A stretch of DNA of 64,000 nucleotides from Streptomyces ochraceiscleroticus (GTDB lineage Bacteria; Actinomycetota; Actinomycetes; Streptomycetales; Streptomycetaceae). The stretch's first letter is position 1. The number at the start of each line of letters is the position of its first letter. Below the pieces are notes generated by a model. The model did not search any database. It saw only the letters and a program-made list of their open reading frames with translations, and was not told the DNA's origin. Location of the stretch: assembly GCF_000720485.1 (NCBI RefSeq), contig NZ_JOAX01000013.1:186001-250000 (forward strand), read 5' to 3'. The translations under genes and the position numbers were made by a program. Positions 27,622-34,920 of this stretch are shown one piece after another.

Positions 27622-28773
27622 TCACTCACCAGCGCCGCTCACAGGCCCGGTCGACCCGCGGACCTGCAGATCCGGCAGCAGCTCGATACGCCGTACGGGT
27701 GCGGGGCGCTCCCCGGCAGACCGCCGCAGCCGGTGCAGCAGCAGCTCGGCCGCCGCCCGCCCCACCTCCGTCTTGGGCGGCGCCACCGCGGTCAGCGGAG
27801 TACTGCCCAGCGCTGCGACGACATCGTCGTACGCCACCACGGAGAAGTCCTCCGGCACCCGTATCCCGGCCTCCTGGAACCGCTGGACCAGCATCAGCGC
27901 GTCCACGTCACCGTGCAGGAGGGCGGCGGTGGCGCCACGGGAGCGCATCAGGTCCAGGACGTCGGGCCGGGGGCACTCCTCGGACTCCGACCGGGGCCGT
28001 TCCGCCGGCTCCGGCACGGCCGTCGGCGAACTCAGCGTCACGGCCCAGTCCTCGACCTCCGCCCGCTCCGCCGCGATCGCGGCGAACGCCGCGCGCACCG
28101 CCCGGGCCGTAGGACTGTCGTCCCGGGCGCCCAGGACGATCCGCCGGTGCCCCAGCGAGATCAGGTGCTCGACGGCGAGATGGACGCCGTACCAGTGGTC
28201 GGAGCAGACCGAGTCGAGCGCGTGCAGCGCGCTGCCGGGCCGCGGGCGGCGCTCCATGAGTACGGTCGGCACGTCCAGCGAGCCGAGCCAGCCGTAGTCC
28301 GCCTCCTCCGCGCCCAGCCCGCGCCAGCGCGGCGCGATCAGCAGGCCCTGTACGCCGCTCGCCAACGCCTGCTCCACCATGGGGCGTTCGCCACCGGACA
28401 CGGCGGGCGCGATGTGCAGCGCGATCCGCATGCCGGCCTCCTCCAGCACCGTACGCGCACCGTGCAGGGTCTCGAAGAGGTACGAGTGCCGCTCGGGCAC
28501 CACCAGCCCTATCGCGGCACCGTCCTCGCCCGGCCGGGCCCTCGGCGCTCCCGCCGCTGCCCCGGCCGCCCCCGCTTCCTCGACGGGCACGAGCGAACGC
28601 ACCACTCCGTGTCCGCGCCGCAGGTGTCCCGCGCGGGCCAGCTCCTCGACGTCCCGGCGCACGGTGACCACCGAAACGTCCAGCTCGGCCGCGAGATCAC
28701 CGACGCGGACCGCACCGCGCGACCTCACCACACCCAAGATCCGCTGCCGCCTGAGATCGACCGGTTCCCGCAT
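27622..28773 (-). CDS. Transcriptional regulator: DeoR-type HTH fused to LacI-type sensor
   Basis: A protein of 383 residues. The N-terminus is a DeoR helix-turn-helix (LRRQRILGVVRSRGAVRVGDL with VSVVTVRRDVEELARAG), but the rest is a LacI/periplasmic-binding fold: IGLVVPERHSYLFETLHGA, GLLIAPRW, LISLGHRRIVLGAR, and DFSVVAYDDVV. LacI sensors normally have a LacI headpiece and DeoR sensors a sugar-phosphate isomerase-like fold, so this is a domain swap. It is encoded just upstream of the importer in the same direction and should control it in response to the imported sugar. Confidence 0.88.
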   Translation of the reverse strand: MREPVDLRRQRILGVVRSRGAVRVGDLAAELDVSVVTVRRDVEELARAGHLRRGHGVVRSLVPVEEAGAAGAAAGAPRARPGEDGAAIGLVVPERHSYLFETLHGARTVLEEAGMRIALHIAPAVSGGERPMVEQALASGVQGLLIAPRWRGLGAEEADYGWLGSLDVPTVLMERRPRPGSALHALDSVCSDHWYGVHLAVEHLISLGHRRIVLGARDDSPTARAVRAAFAAIAAERAEVEDWAVTLSSPTAVPEPAERPRSESEECPRPDVLDLMRSRGATAALLHGDVDALMLVQRFQEAGIRVPEDFSVVAYDDVVAALGSTPLTAVAPPKTEVGRAAAELLLHRLRRSAGERPAPVRRIELLPDLQVRGSTGPVSGAGE

Positions 28774-28840
28774 GTCGCTGCGCCCCCCTGTGTGCGTTTG
28801 AGCGTTCGCCGCGCAGCATAACGATCAGCCCGCCCCCACA

Positions 28841-29044
28841 CGAGACCGCGAGTGGTGCGGTGCCGCGCTCCTGACGGCGGGCCCGCTCAGCCCTGTGTAC
28901 GGAGCGCTGGAGTCGGCGCCGTGGGTGACCGCGGCAGGCGTACTGCTGCTGGCCGCCTTCGTCTTTCCGGCGGCTTCCCGGCCTGGGGGCGTGCGGACGT
29001 ATCCCCAGCGCCTCGGTGTACTGAGGTATACCGATATCGACTGA
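28841..29044 (+). pseudogene. Possible remnant of a membrane transporter C-terminus
   Basis: In the 365-base gap between the regulator and the next gene, one frame reads 67 codons without an obvious start: a hydrophobic piece SAPWVTAAGVLLLAAFVFPA and a polar tail to a TGA. It resembles the last membrane segment and tail of an MFS protein. The rest of the gap shows nothing I can assign, though it should hold promoters for both neighbours. Confidence 0.3.
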
Positions 29045-29138
29045 TGACCGATGCCTACTCGCGGCCCTTTGTTGCACATTGGGCGCGCTCGCGGATCGGA
29101 TGGGTGACACGCGAGGCGCGCACGGCTGGAGGAGGCAC

Positions 29139-30167
29139 ATGCTGAGGGAGAGGGGCCACGGACCGGCCGGCCTGATCGGCCGGGACGGGGCGTTGTCGGA
29201 GGTGGCGGAGGTGCTGCGGGCCGAGCGGCTGGTCACGGTGAGCGGGCCCGGGGGAGTGGGCAAGACCGCGCTCGTCGCGGAGCTGGCGCACCGCTTGCTG
29301 CCCGGACAGTGGGAGGCCGTGGGGTGGGTGGATCTGGTACGGCTGGATGGCCTCGAGCTGCTGCCGCAACGGCTGGCCCGCGCCCTGGGCAGGGGCGGCC
29401 TGCCGGCCCGGGGCACCTCCGAGGCGCTGGCCGACGCGCTCGGCGGCGCCCCGGCGCTGCTGGTGGTGGACACCTGTGAGTACGTGGCCGATGCCTGTGC
29501 CGAGATCCTGACCGGACTGGTGGCTGCCTGCCCCGGCCTGCACGTACTGGCCACCAGCCGTACTCCCATGGACACCTCCGGCCACTACCGGCTGCGCCCG
29601 CTCCCGCTGGAGGAAGCCGCCCGCCTGTTCGAGGCGAGCGGCCGGCGTTGGGACTTCGTCGACGTACCGACCGCGAAGACGGCCGAGCACATCTGCGCGT
29701 TCCTGGACGGCCTGCCGCTCGCCGTCCACATCGCTGCGGGACAGCTCGCCCACCACTCGCCCAACGAGGTCCTCTCCCTTGTCTCCCGGGCGGACACCCT
29801 CCTGGATCTGACCATCCCCGGTCTGCCCGCGCGCCAGCGCACACTCCGCGAATCCCTCCTCAGTACGCATCAGTTGTGCACGCGTGAGGAGCAGTTGCTC
29901 TGGGCGCGCTGCACCGTCTTTCCCGGCCCCTTCGGACTGAGGGACGCGCTGGAGGTGTGCGCCGACGACCGGCTGCCTCCCGAGGCGCTGGTGGCGGCGT
30001 TCGCCGGCCTGGGCCGACGGGCGCTGATCCTGCCGCAGGAGCCGCACGGCGCTACGTACAGGATGCCGTGGTCCACTCGGGCGCACGGCCGGCAGTGGCT
30101 GAACCAGCTCGGTGAGGAAAGGGAGTTCCTGCAGCGCTGCCTGACCTGGCTGCTCCGCGACTCGTGA
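29139..30167 (+). CDS. Stand-alone STAND (NB-ARC-like) ATPase without effector domain
   Basis: A protein of 342 residues. It opens with a GRDGALSEVAEVL motif and has Walker A VSGPGGVGKTALV, Walker B ALLVVDTCEY, sensor-like ATSRTPMDTSGHY and the GLPLAVHIAAGQLA motif of AfsR/LuxR-type STAND regulators. The protein ends after the winged-helix part of the NB-ARC module: there is no TPR region and no LuxR or SARP DNA-binding domain. GGAGGAG lies five bases before the ATG at 29139. It precedes a full-length relative in the same direction, so it may be a truncated paralogue or a partner that modulates it. Confidence 0.8.
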   Translation: MLRERGHGPAGLIGRDGALSEVAEVLRAERLVTVSGPGGVGKTALVAELAHRLLPGQWEAVGWVDLVRLDGLELLPQRLARALGRGGLPARGTSEALADALGGAPALLVVDTCEYVADACAEILTGLVAACPGLHVLATSRTPMDTSGHYRLRPLPLEEAARLFEASGRRWDFVDVPTAKTAEHICAFLDGLPLAVHIAAGQLAHHSPNEVLSLVSRADTLLDLTIPGLPARQRTLRESLLSTHQLCTREEQLLWARCTVFPGPFGLRDALEVCADDRLPPEALVAAFAGLGRRALILPQEPHGATYRMPWSTRAHGRQWLNQLGEEREFLQRCLTWLLRDS

Positions 30168-30349
30168 TCGGACCACAGACTCTGCCCGACCCAATTAGGC
30201 AAGCCTCGCCCACACCACTCCCTCTTTTGCGGGAATGTCGCCACGAAGTCCGTGGAGACTCATCGGAACCGCATCGAAGGCCGTGCTGCCCCGCGTAGCG
30301 TAGGAACCCCCACTCTCGGGCGGGCAGCAGGCGGAGGGGCGAGCACCAT

Positions 30350-32773
30350 ATGGCCTTGCGATATCTCAGGGAGCAGCAGGCCGGCGGGCTGCCCCTGGAA
30401 GTCACGGGTTTCGTCGGGCGTGAGCAGGAACTGCGCGAGATCGGCGCGCTGTTGGACAAGGCCCGGCTGGTGTCGCTCATCGGCCCCGGGGGAGTCGGCA
30501 AGACGAGGCTCGCGCTGCGGACCGCCCGTACCGCGCTGCCGTACTTCCCCGACCGTGCCTGCTTCGTCGAGCTGTCGTCCCTGCACGACCCGGTACTGCT
30601 GCCACACACCGTTGCGGCGGCGCTCGGCCTGTCCGAGCAGGGGGACCGTGATCCGGTGGGCCTCCTCGTCTCCTACCTCGCCGCCAAACGGCTGCTGCTC
30701 GTCCTGGACACCTGCGAGCACATGCTGGACGCCTGTGCGATGCTCGCCGATCTGATGCTGCGGATGGCGCCCGGCGTCACGGTACTGGTCACCAGCCGCC
30801 AACCGCTTGACGTACCAGGTGAGTTCGTCTATCCGATCACGCCACTGCCCACCGACCGCGAGGCGGTGCAGCTTTTCGCCGAGCGGGCCGCCGCCGTCGT
30901 ACCGGGCTTCGCCGTCACCGACGCCAACCGCAAGGACGTCACCTCCGTCTGCCGCCGGCTGGACGGGATGCCGCTGGCGATCGAACTGGCAGTGGTACGG
31001 CTGCGGGTGCTCTCGCTCGGCGATCTGGCCGCCCGGCTGGAGCACCGCTTCCAGGCGCTGACCGGCGGCCGCCGCGGTGCGGTGCCCCGGCACCGCACCC
31101 TGCAGGACGCCATCGACTGGAGCCACGACCTGTGCACCCCGCGGGAACAGCTGCTGTGGCGGCGGCTGTCGGTATTCGCCGGAGAATTCGACGCCGAAGC
31201 CGCCGAGACCGTGTGCGGCGGCGGTGAGCTGCCGGCCGAGGACGTGCTGGAGCAGCTCATCGGGCTGGTCGACAAGTCGGTGGTACTGCGCATCGAAGCG
31301 GAGCAGGCGCGCTACCGACTGCTGGACACCCTGCGCGAGTACGGTGCCGAGCGGTTGACCCAGAGCGGCGAGGAGGAGGCGTACCGCCGGGCGCATTTCG
31401 ATTACTTCGCGGTGTTCGCCGAGCGCGCCGACCGTCCTTTCCACAGCGACCGGCAGGCGGAGCACCTACGGGCCCTCGCGCGCTGGCTGCAGAACTTCCG
31501 TATCGCCATGGAGTACGGCACCAGCACCGACGATCCCGAACTGGCGTTGCGCGGCCTCGACCTGGCCACTCGGCTGTGGACGCACTGGATCACGACGGGC
31601 CGGCTGCGGGAGGGTGCCCGCTGGCTGGAGCGCGGCCTGGCCAATGTGGAGCACGACTGCCCCGAACGCGTCGAGGCGCTGCACCGCATCGCCTGGGCCC
31701 TGATGGTCTTTGGGCGGCACGACGAGTCCGAACCGTACATCCTGGAGTCGCTGGCGATGGCCGAGCGGATCGGCGACCGGCGCGGTGCGACGTACGCGAA
31801 GGAGTTCCACGGCTGTCTGTCGATGGTATGCGGACGGCTGGACGAGGCACACCGCGACCTCAACGAGGCGCGCCGCGGCTTCCGTGAGCTGAGCGACAAC
31901 GACGGGCTGGCCATCACTTGCTTCATTCAGACGTTCGGCGCGGCAGTCGTCGGCGATGTGGAGCACGCCTGGGAGATCTCCGGGGAAGGACTGCGGGCGC
32001 TGGAGCCGGTGCCCGGTGAGTGCTGGTCCCGCAGTTACTGCCTGCTGTACCGGCAGCTCGCGCTGTGGATGGCGCACGAGGACTCCCGGGCCGAGGAACG
32101 CGACCGGCTCGGCCGCGAGGCACTGGTCCTGAAGCTGGCCGTGAACGACCGGCTCGGTGCGGCGGTCGCCCTGGAGCTGCTGGCCTGGTCGGCGGGCCGG
32201 TCGGAGCGCTTCGAGCGGTCCGCCTGGCTGCTGGGCGCCGCCGAGGCGATCTGGACCAGGATCGGTGGCGCGCGACTGTTCAACGTACCGATCCTGAACG
32301 CGGAACGGGACACGGCCGTCACCGCGGCGCGCACCGCACTGGGCGACTCCGCCTACGCCGACCATCACGCCCGCGGCGCGGCGCTCGACCTCACCGAGTC
32401 CGTCACGTACGCGGTGCAGGACACCGATGCCCTCCCCAAGCCCCCGCCCGGCATTCCGACGCCCGGCATTCCGACGCCTGGCATTCCGATGCCTGGCAGC
32501 ACGGCGGCCTCGGCCGGCACCATGTCGGCCCCGTCCACGCCACAGACCGTACCCGGCACCGTGGCGCTACCGGCCCCGGACCGCACCACTCCCCGCCCGC
32601 CCGGCCTCACCAACCGCGAACGCCAGGTGGCCGCGCTGGTCGCGGAGGGCCTGACCAACCGCCAGATCGCAGAACGCCTCGTCGTCTCCAAACGCACAGC
32701 CGACGCCCACGTAGAACACATCCTGAACAAACTCGGCCTCACGTCGCGCACGCAGATCACCGGGCTGGAGTGA
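30350..32773 (+). CDS. STAND ATPase regulator with C-terminal LuxR domain
   Basis: A protein of 807 residues: FVGREQELREIGALL, Walker A IGPGGVGKTRLAL, Walker B LLVLDTCEH, ATSRQ-like LVTSRQPLDVPGE and GMPLAIELAVVRLR (NB-ARC, about 15-340), a helical-repeat region (about 350-680), a Pro-rich linker with a pentapeptide repeat (PGIPT), then a LuxR helix-turn-helix (LTNRERQVAALVAEGLTNRQ). Such proteins bind ATP and an unknown signal, oligomerise and activate transcription. The start at 30350 is preceded by GGAGGGG. Its own promoter probably lies in the 180-base gap after the shorter relative. Confidence 0.9.
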   Translation: MALRYLREQQAGGLPLEVTGFVGREQELREIGALLDKARLVSLIGPGGVGKTRLALRTARTALPYFPDRACFVELSSLHDPVLLPHTVAAALGLSEQGDRDPVGLLVSYLAAKRLLLVLDTCEHMLDACAMLADLMLRMAPGVTVLVTSRQPLDVPGEFVYPITPLPTDREAVQLFAERAAAVVPGFAVTDANRKDVTSVCRRLDGMPLAIELAVVRLRVLSLGDLAARLEHRFQALTGGRRGAVPRHRTLQDAIDWSHDLCTPREQLLWRRLSVFAGEFDAEAAETVCGGGELPAEDVLEQLIGLVDKSVVLRIEAEQARYRLLDTLREYGAERLTQSGEEEAYRRAHFDYFAVFAERADRPFHSDRQAEHLRALARWLQNFRIAMEYGTSTDDPELALRGLDLATRLWTHWITTGRLREGARWLERGLANVEHDCPERVEALHRIAWALMVFGRHDESEPYILESLAMAERIGDRRGATYAKEFHGCLSMVCGRLDEAHRDLNEARRGFRELSDNDGLAITCFIQTFGAAVVGDVEHAWEISGEGLRALEPVPGECWSRSYCLLYRQLALWMAHEDSRAEERDRLGREALVLKLAVNDRLGAAVALELLAWSAGRSERFERSAWLLGAAEAIWTRIGGARLFNVPILNAERDTAVTAARTALGDSAYADHHARGAALDLTESVTYAVQDTDALPKPPPGIPTPGIPTPGIPMPGSTAASAGTMSAPSTPQTVPGTVALPAPDRTTPRPPGLTNRERQVAALVAEGLTNRQIAERLVVSKRTADAHVEHILNKLGLTSRTQITGLE
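32447..32497 (+). repeat. 15-bp coding tandem repeat in the LuxR-type regulator
   Basis: CCCGGCATTCCGACG occurs twice exactly and a third time with two changes, followed by a partial copy. It encodes a PGIPT repeat in the linker between the helical-repeat region and the LuxR domain, so copy number would change linker length without changing frame. Confidence 0.8.
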
Positions 32774-32833
32774 GGGCCCGAAGCGGCGGTCTGAGCGGCG
32801 GCCCGCATGATGGACCGGTAAGCAGGGGTGGGG

Positions 32834-33136
32834 TTACACCCCGAGGCCGCCCGCGACCGTCAGTTCCCGGCTGCTGAACTCACCCGTCAGCATCGGCATC
32901 GCCTCGCTGATCGCGGCCTTGGTCTCAGGGAGCTGAAGCGACGCATCGTGATGTGCTTTGCTCTGCCAGACCTCCGTCACCCAGATCGTGACGTCATCGG
33001 CGTCCGACGTACTCACGATGTAGAGGTCACACCCCGCCTCACGGAGGTGGTCAACGCCGCTCAGCAGGATGGACACCACGTCGTCGCGGTGACCGGGCTT
33101 CGCTTTCATCGATCCGATATAGCCGTACGCCGCCAC
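32834..33136 (-). CDS. Antibiotic-biosynthesis-monooxygenase (ABM) fold protein
   Basis: A protein of 100 residues with the ABM dimeric alpha/beta barrel pattern: YGYIGSMKAKPGHRDDVVSI, then DLYIVSTSDADDVTIWVTEVWQS minus its ends and AHHDASLQLPETKAAI. The Trp-Val-Thr-Glu-x-Trp strand and following His-His are typical of quinol monooxygenase-like YgiN proteins. GTG 33136 is supported by GAGGAGT. Its activity could be quinone oxygenation or heme-independent aromatic oxidation. The 190 bases upstream contain nothing I recognise. Confidence 0.85.
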   Translation of the reverse strand: MAAYGYIGSMKAKPGHRDDVVSILLSGVDHLREAGCDLYIVSTSDADDVTIWVTEVWQSKAHHDASLQLPETKAAISEAMPMLTGEFSSRELTVAGGLGV

Positions 33137-33326
33137 CGTGACTCCTCGCTCCCGGCAGCCCCGTGCTCGCCGTGTTACCAGCACCTTGCCACACTCGCCA
33201 CAAAACGGGACTGCGGCAGGGCGGAGGGGTGCCGCAGCCGTGTGGTGGGAGGCCGGCAGCGCTGGAGCGGGTCGGAACCGGGGTTTCGCCCCGCTCCGCG
33301 CGCTGCTCGTCGGCCCGTGCGGTCGA

Positions 33327-34154
33327 TCAGGCGGTGGCAGCCTGGTACAGGCCGCGGCCGGCCCGCTGGGCCCTGGAGGAGGCGACGAGGCGGTCCAGGG
33401 TGCTGCGAACGGTGTTGATGGCGGCCGTGGTCTGGGCACGTCCCACGGCTTCGGCGACATCGCGCGCACGGACCGGGGCGCTGCCGATCTCCGTCAGTGC
33501 CTTGAGGACCTGGTCGGTGAGTCCGCTGCTGTCCTTGGCCGTTGCGGCGGGGGCGGCCTCCTTCGCCGCCTTGCCCTGAGCGGCCTTGCCCTCGGCCGCG
33601 GTGTTCTTCGCTGCCGAGTTCTTCGCTGCCGTGTTCTTCGTTGTCGTGCTCTTCGCCGCGGTGCTCTTCTCCGTCTTGGCCTTGCCGTTCTTGGCCGAGG
33701 CGGTGGACTTTCCGGCGGTGCGGCCCTTCCGCTCCGGTGCGGCGGCCGACTTCGCCGCGCTCTTACGGGCGGCACTGGCGGGCGCCTTGCGGGGCTTGGG
33801 CACAACGGGAGCCGGGGCGGAGTCCGCCTCGGGCGCCTGGGCCGCTTCGGGAGTTGCTTCGCTCGCCGCCTCAACGGCCGCGGGAGCGGGCTCGGATGCG
33901 GTCGTGTTGCCGGAGGCCGATGCAGGGGCAGCGGCCGGCTCGGGGGCCTGCTCAGCAGACTGCGGCACGGACTGGGTGGTGGAGGACAGCGCCTGCAGTG
34001 CGTTGAGTGCGGTGCGGACGGAGTCCAGCCGGGTGGTGACGGCGGCCAGCTCCTTTTCCAGGGTCTGCTGCTGCGCCTCCAGCCGGGGAAGTTCGGCCTG
34101 GAGCAGGTCCGTTGTGGCGGTGATGCTGCCCGGTGTGCTGACGGTAGTGGTCAT
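33327..34154 (-). CDS. Coiled-coil, Lys/Ala-rich, winged-helix protein
   Basis: A protein of 275 residues in three parts. About 15-60 form a coiled coil (LLQAELPRLEAQQQTLEKEL). About 65-205 are low complexity: first Ala/Pro/Glu-rich, then an Ala/Lys/Thr region with repeated AAKN/TAKN units like the tail of histone H1 or HupS. The last 65 residues (LTDQVLKALTEIGSAPVRAR to LVASSRAQRAGRGLYQ) read as a winged helix resembling an IclR/MarR-like HTH. This suggests a nucleoid- or DNA-associated protein that oligomerises. A promoter with a 200-base leader lies upstream. I do not recognise an established family. Confidence 0.8.
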   Translation of the reverse strand: MTTTVSTPGSITATTDLLQAELPRLEAQQQTLEKELAAVTTRLDSVRTALNALQALSSTTQSVPQSAEQAPEPAAAPASASGNTTASEPAPAAVEAASEATPEAAQAPEADSAPAPVVPKPRKAPASAARKSAAKSAAAPERKGRTAGKSTASAKNGKAKTEKSTAAKSTTTKNTAAKNSAAKNTAAEGKAAQGKAAKEAAPAATAKDSSGLTDQVLKALTEIGSAPVRARDVAEAVGRAQTTAAINTVRSTLDRLVASSRAQRAGRGLYQAATA

Positions 34155-34356
34155 GTGGTGCCTTTCTGCTTCGGCCGGTCAGTTATCGGTTTCTCTGCCG
34201 GACGCTCGATGTACTTGTGTGGGGCTGTGGTGGTGAGGGGCGGGGAACGGCGGCGGGCCTTGCCGCCCACCGCCGTGCGGCCGCTGTCCCTTACCGGCGT
34301 CACAGTGGGAAGCAGTTCTGCGGCGACAGTGTTTCACCATGTTGTCGAAGGCGTTG

Positions 34357-34384
34357 AGTATAAGGTCCCACTTGCCCTGAGCAA
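34357..34384 (-). promoter_or_regulatory. Likely sigma-70-type promoter for the winged-helix protein
   Basis: On the minus strand TTGCTC (34384-34379) and TATACT (34362-34357) are separated by 16 bases. Initiation here would give a leader of about 195 bases before the ATG at 34154. Confidence 0.4.
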
Positions 34385-34462
34385 GACCGTTGCCAACCGC
34401 GTACCCACACTCCGCAATTGTGATGACAGTCGCGATCGAGTTCGTGACAGCCCACCACGCTC

Positions 34463-34485
34463 TGACCGCAAAGGGTCTGCGGTCA
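34463..34485. promoter_or_regulatory. Inverted repeat TGACCGCA-N7-TGCGGTCA
   Basis: Perfect 8-base arms flank AAGGGTC. It lies about 80 bases upstream of the proposed promoter for the winged-helix protein and inside otherwise unassigned DNA. It could be a regulator-binding site or the relic of a terminator. Confidence 0.4.
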
Positions 34486-34761
34486 TGATGTCATCCGTCC
34501 CGGGCAAAGCCCTCGCCACCCTCGCCGAACCCGAAAAGCACCTCGTCGGCACCCCTAGGGCCGTCCCAAACGTGTCAACTGCTCGGCCTGCAGAACAGCC
34601 GGCGGACAGCACTCCCAGCGGGCCTCCGAACACACTCGTACGGAGTAATCCATCGAGAGATGCGTGGCCTTTCAGCGCAGGAATTATGGCCGGACAATGT
34701 TCGTCCGAGTGGGTTGCCGAACGCGCACCTCAAACGCCCATCGTCATCGCGAAGTTCCGGT

Positions 34762-34869
34762 TCAGGGAGGAGCGATGGCTTGTTGGAGCAGGTGCTGGAG
34801 GGTGCGTTGTTGGTCCTGCGTGAGGCCCGCGAGGGGGCCTGCTTCTCGATTTTGTCGACGACGTGACAC
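34762..34869 (-). pseudogene. Possible remnant of a MarR-like gene end
   Basis: A 35-codon minus-strand frame ends with GPLAGLTQDQQRTLQHLL and a TGA; the helix resembles the C-terminal dimerisation helix of MarR-type regulators (often LTPEQQRTLxELL). No upstream winged helix survives; the frame upstream runs into the neighbouring gene's 3' region. I treat it as a decayed fragment. Confidence 0.3.
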
Positions 34870-34920
34870 GACCGGCTTCGGTATGCACTTCACCGACGTG
34901 GTGTTCGGAACCCTCCGGCA

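Larger units (their letters stand above)
34155..34761. other. Non-coding stretch of about 600 bases
   Basis: No gene with convincing codon bias is visible. The right part is less GC-rich than its surroundings. It holds the likely promoter of the winged-helix protein (34357-34384), the inverted repeat at 34463-34485, and otherwise nothing I recognise. Confidence 0.5.

Noticed and set aside
34762..34869. Insertion-sequence remnant
   Set aside because: No terminal inverted repeats, target duplication or transposase motif could be seen; a MarR-type relic fits the visible helix better.
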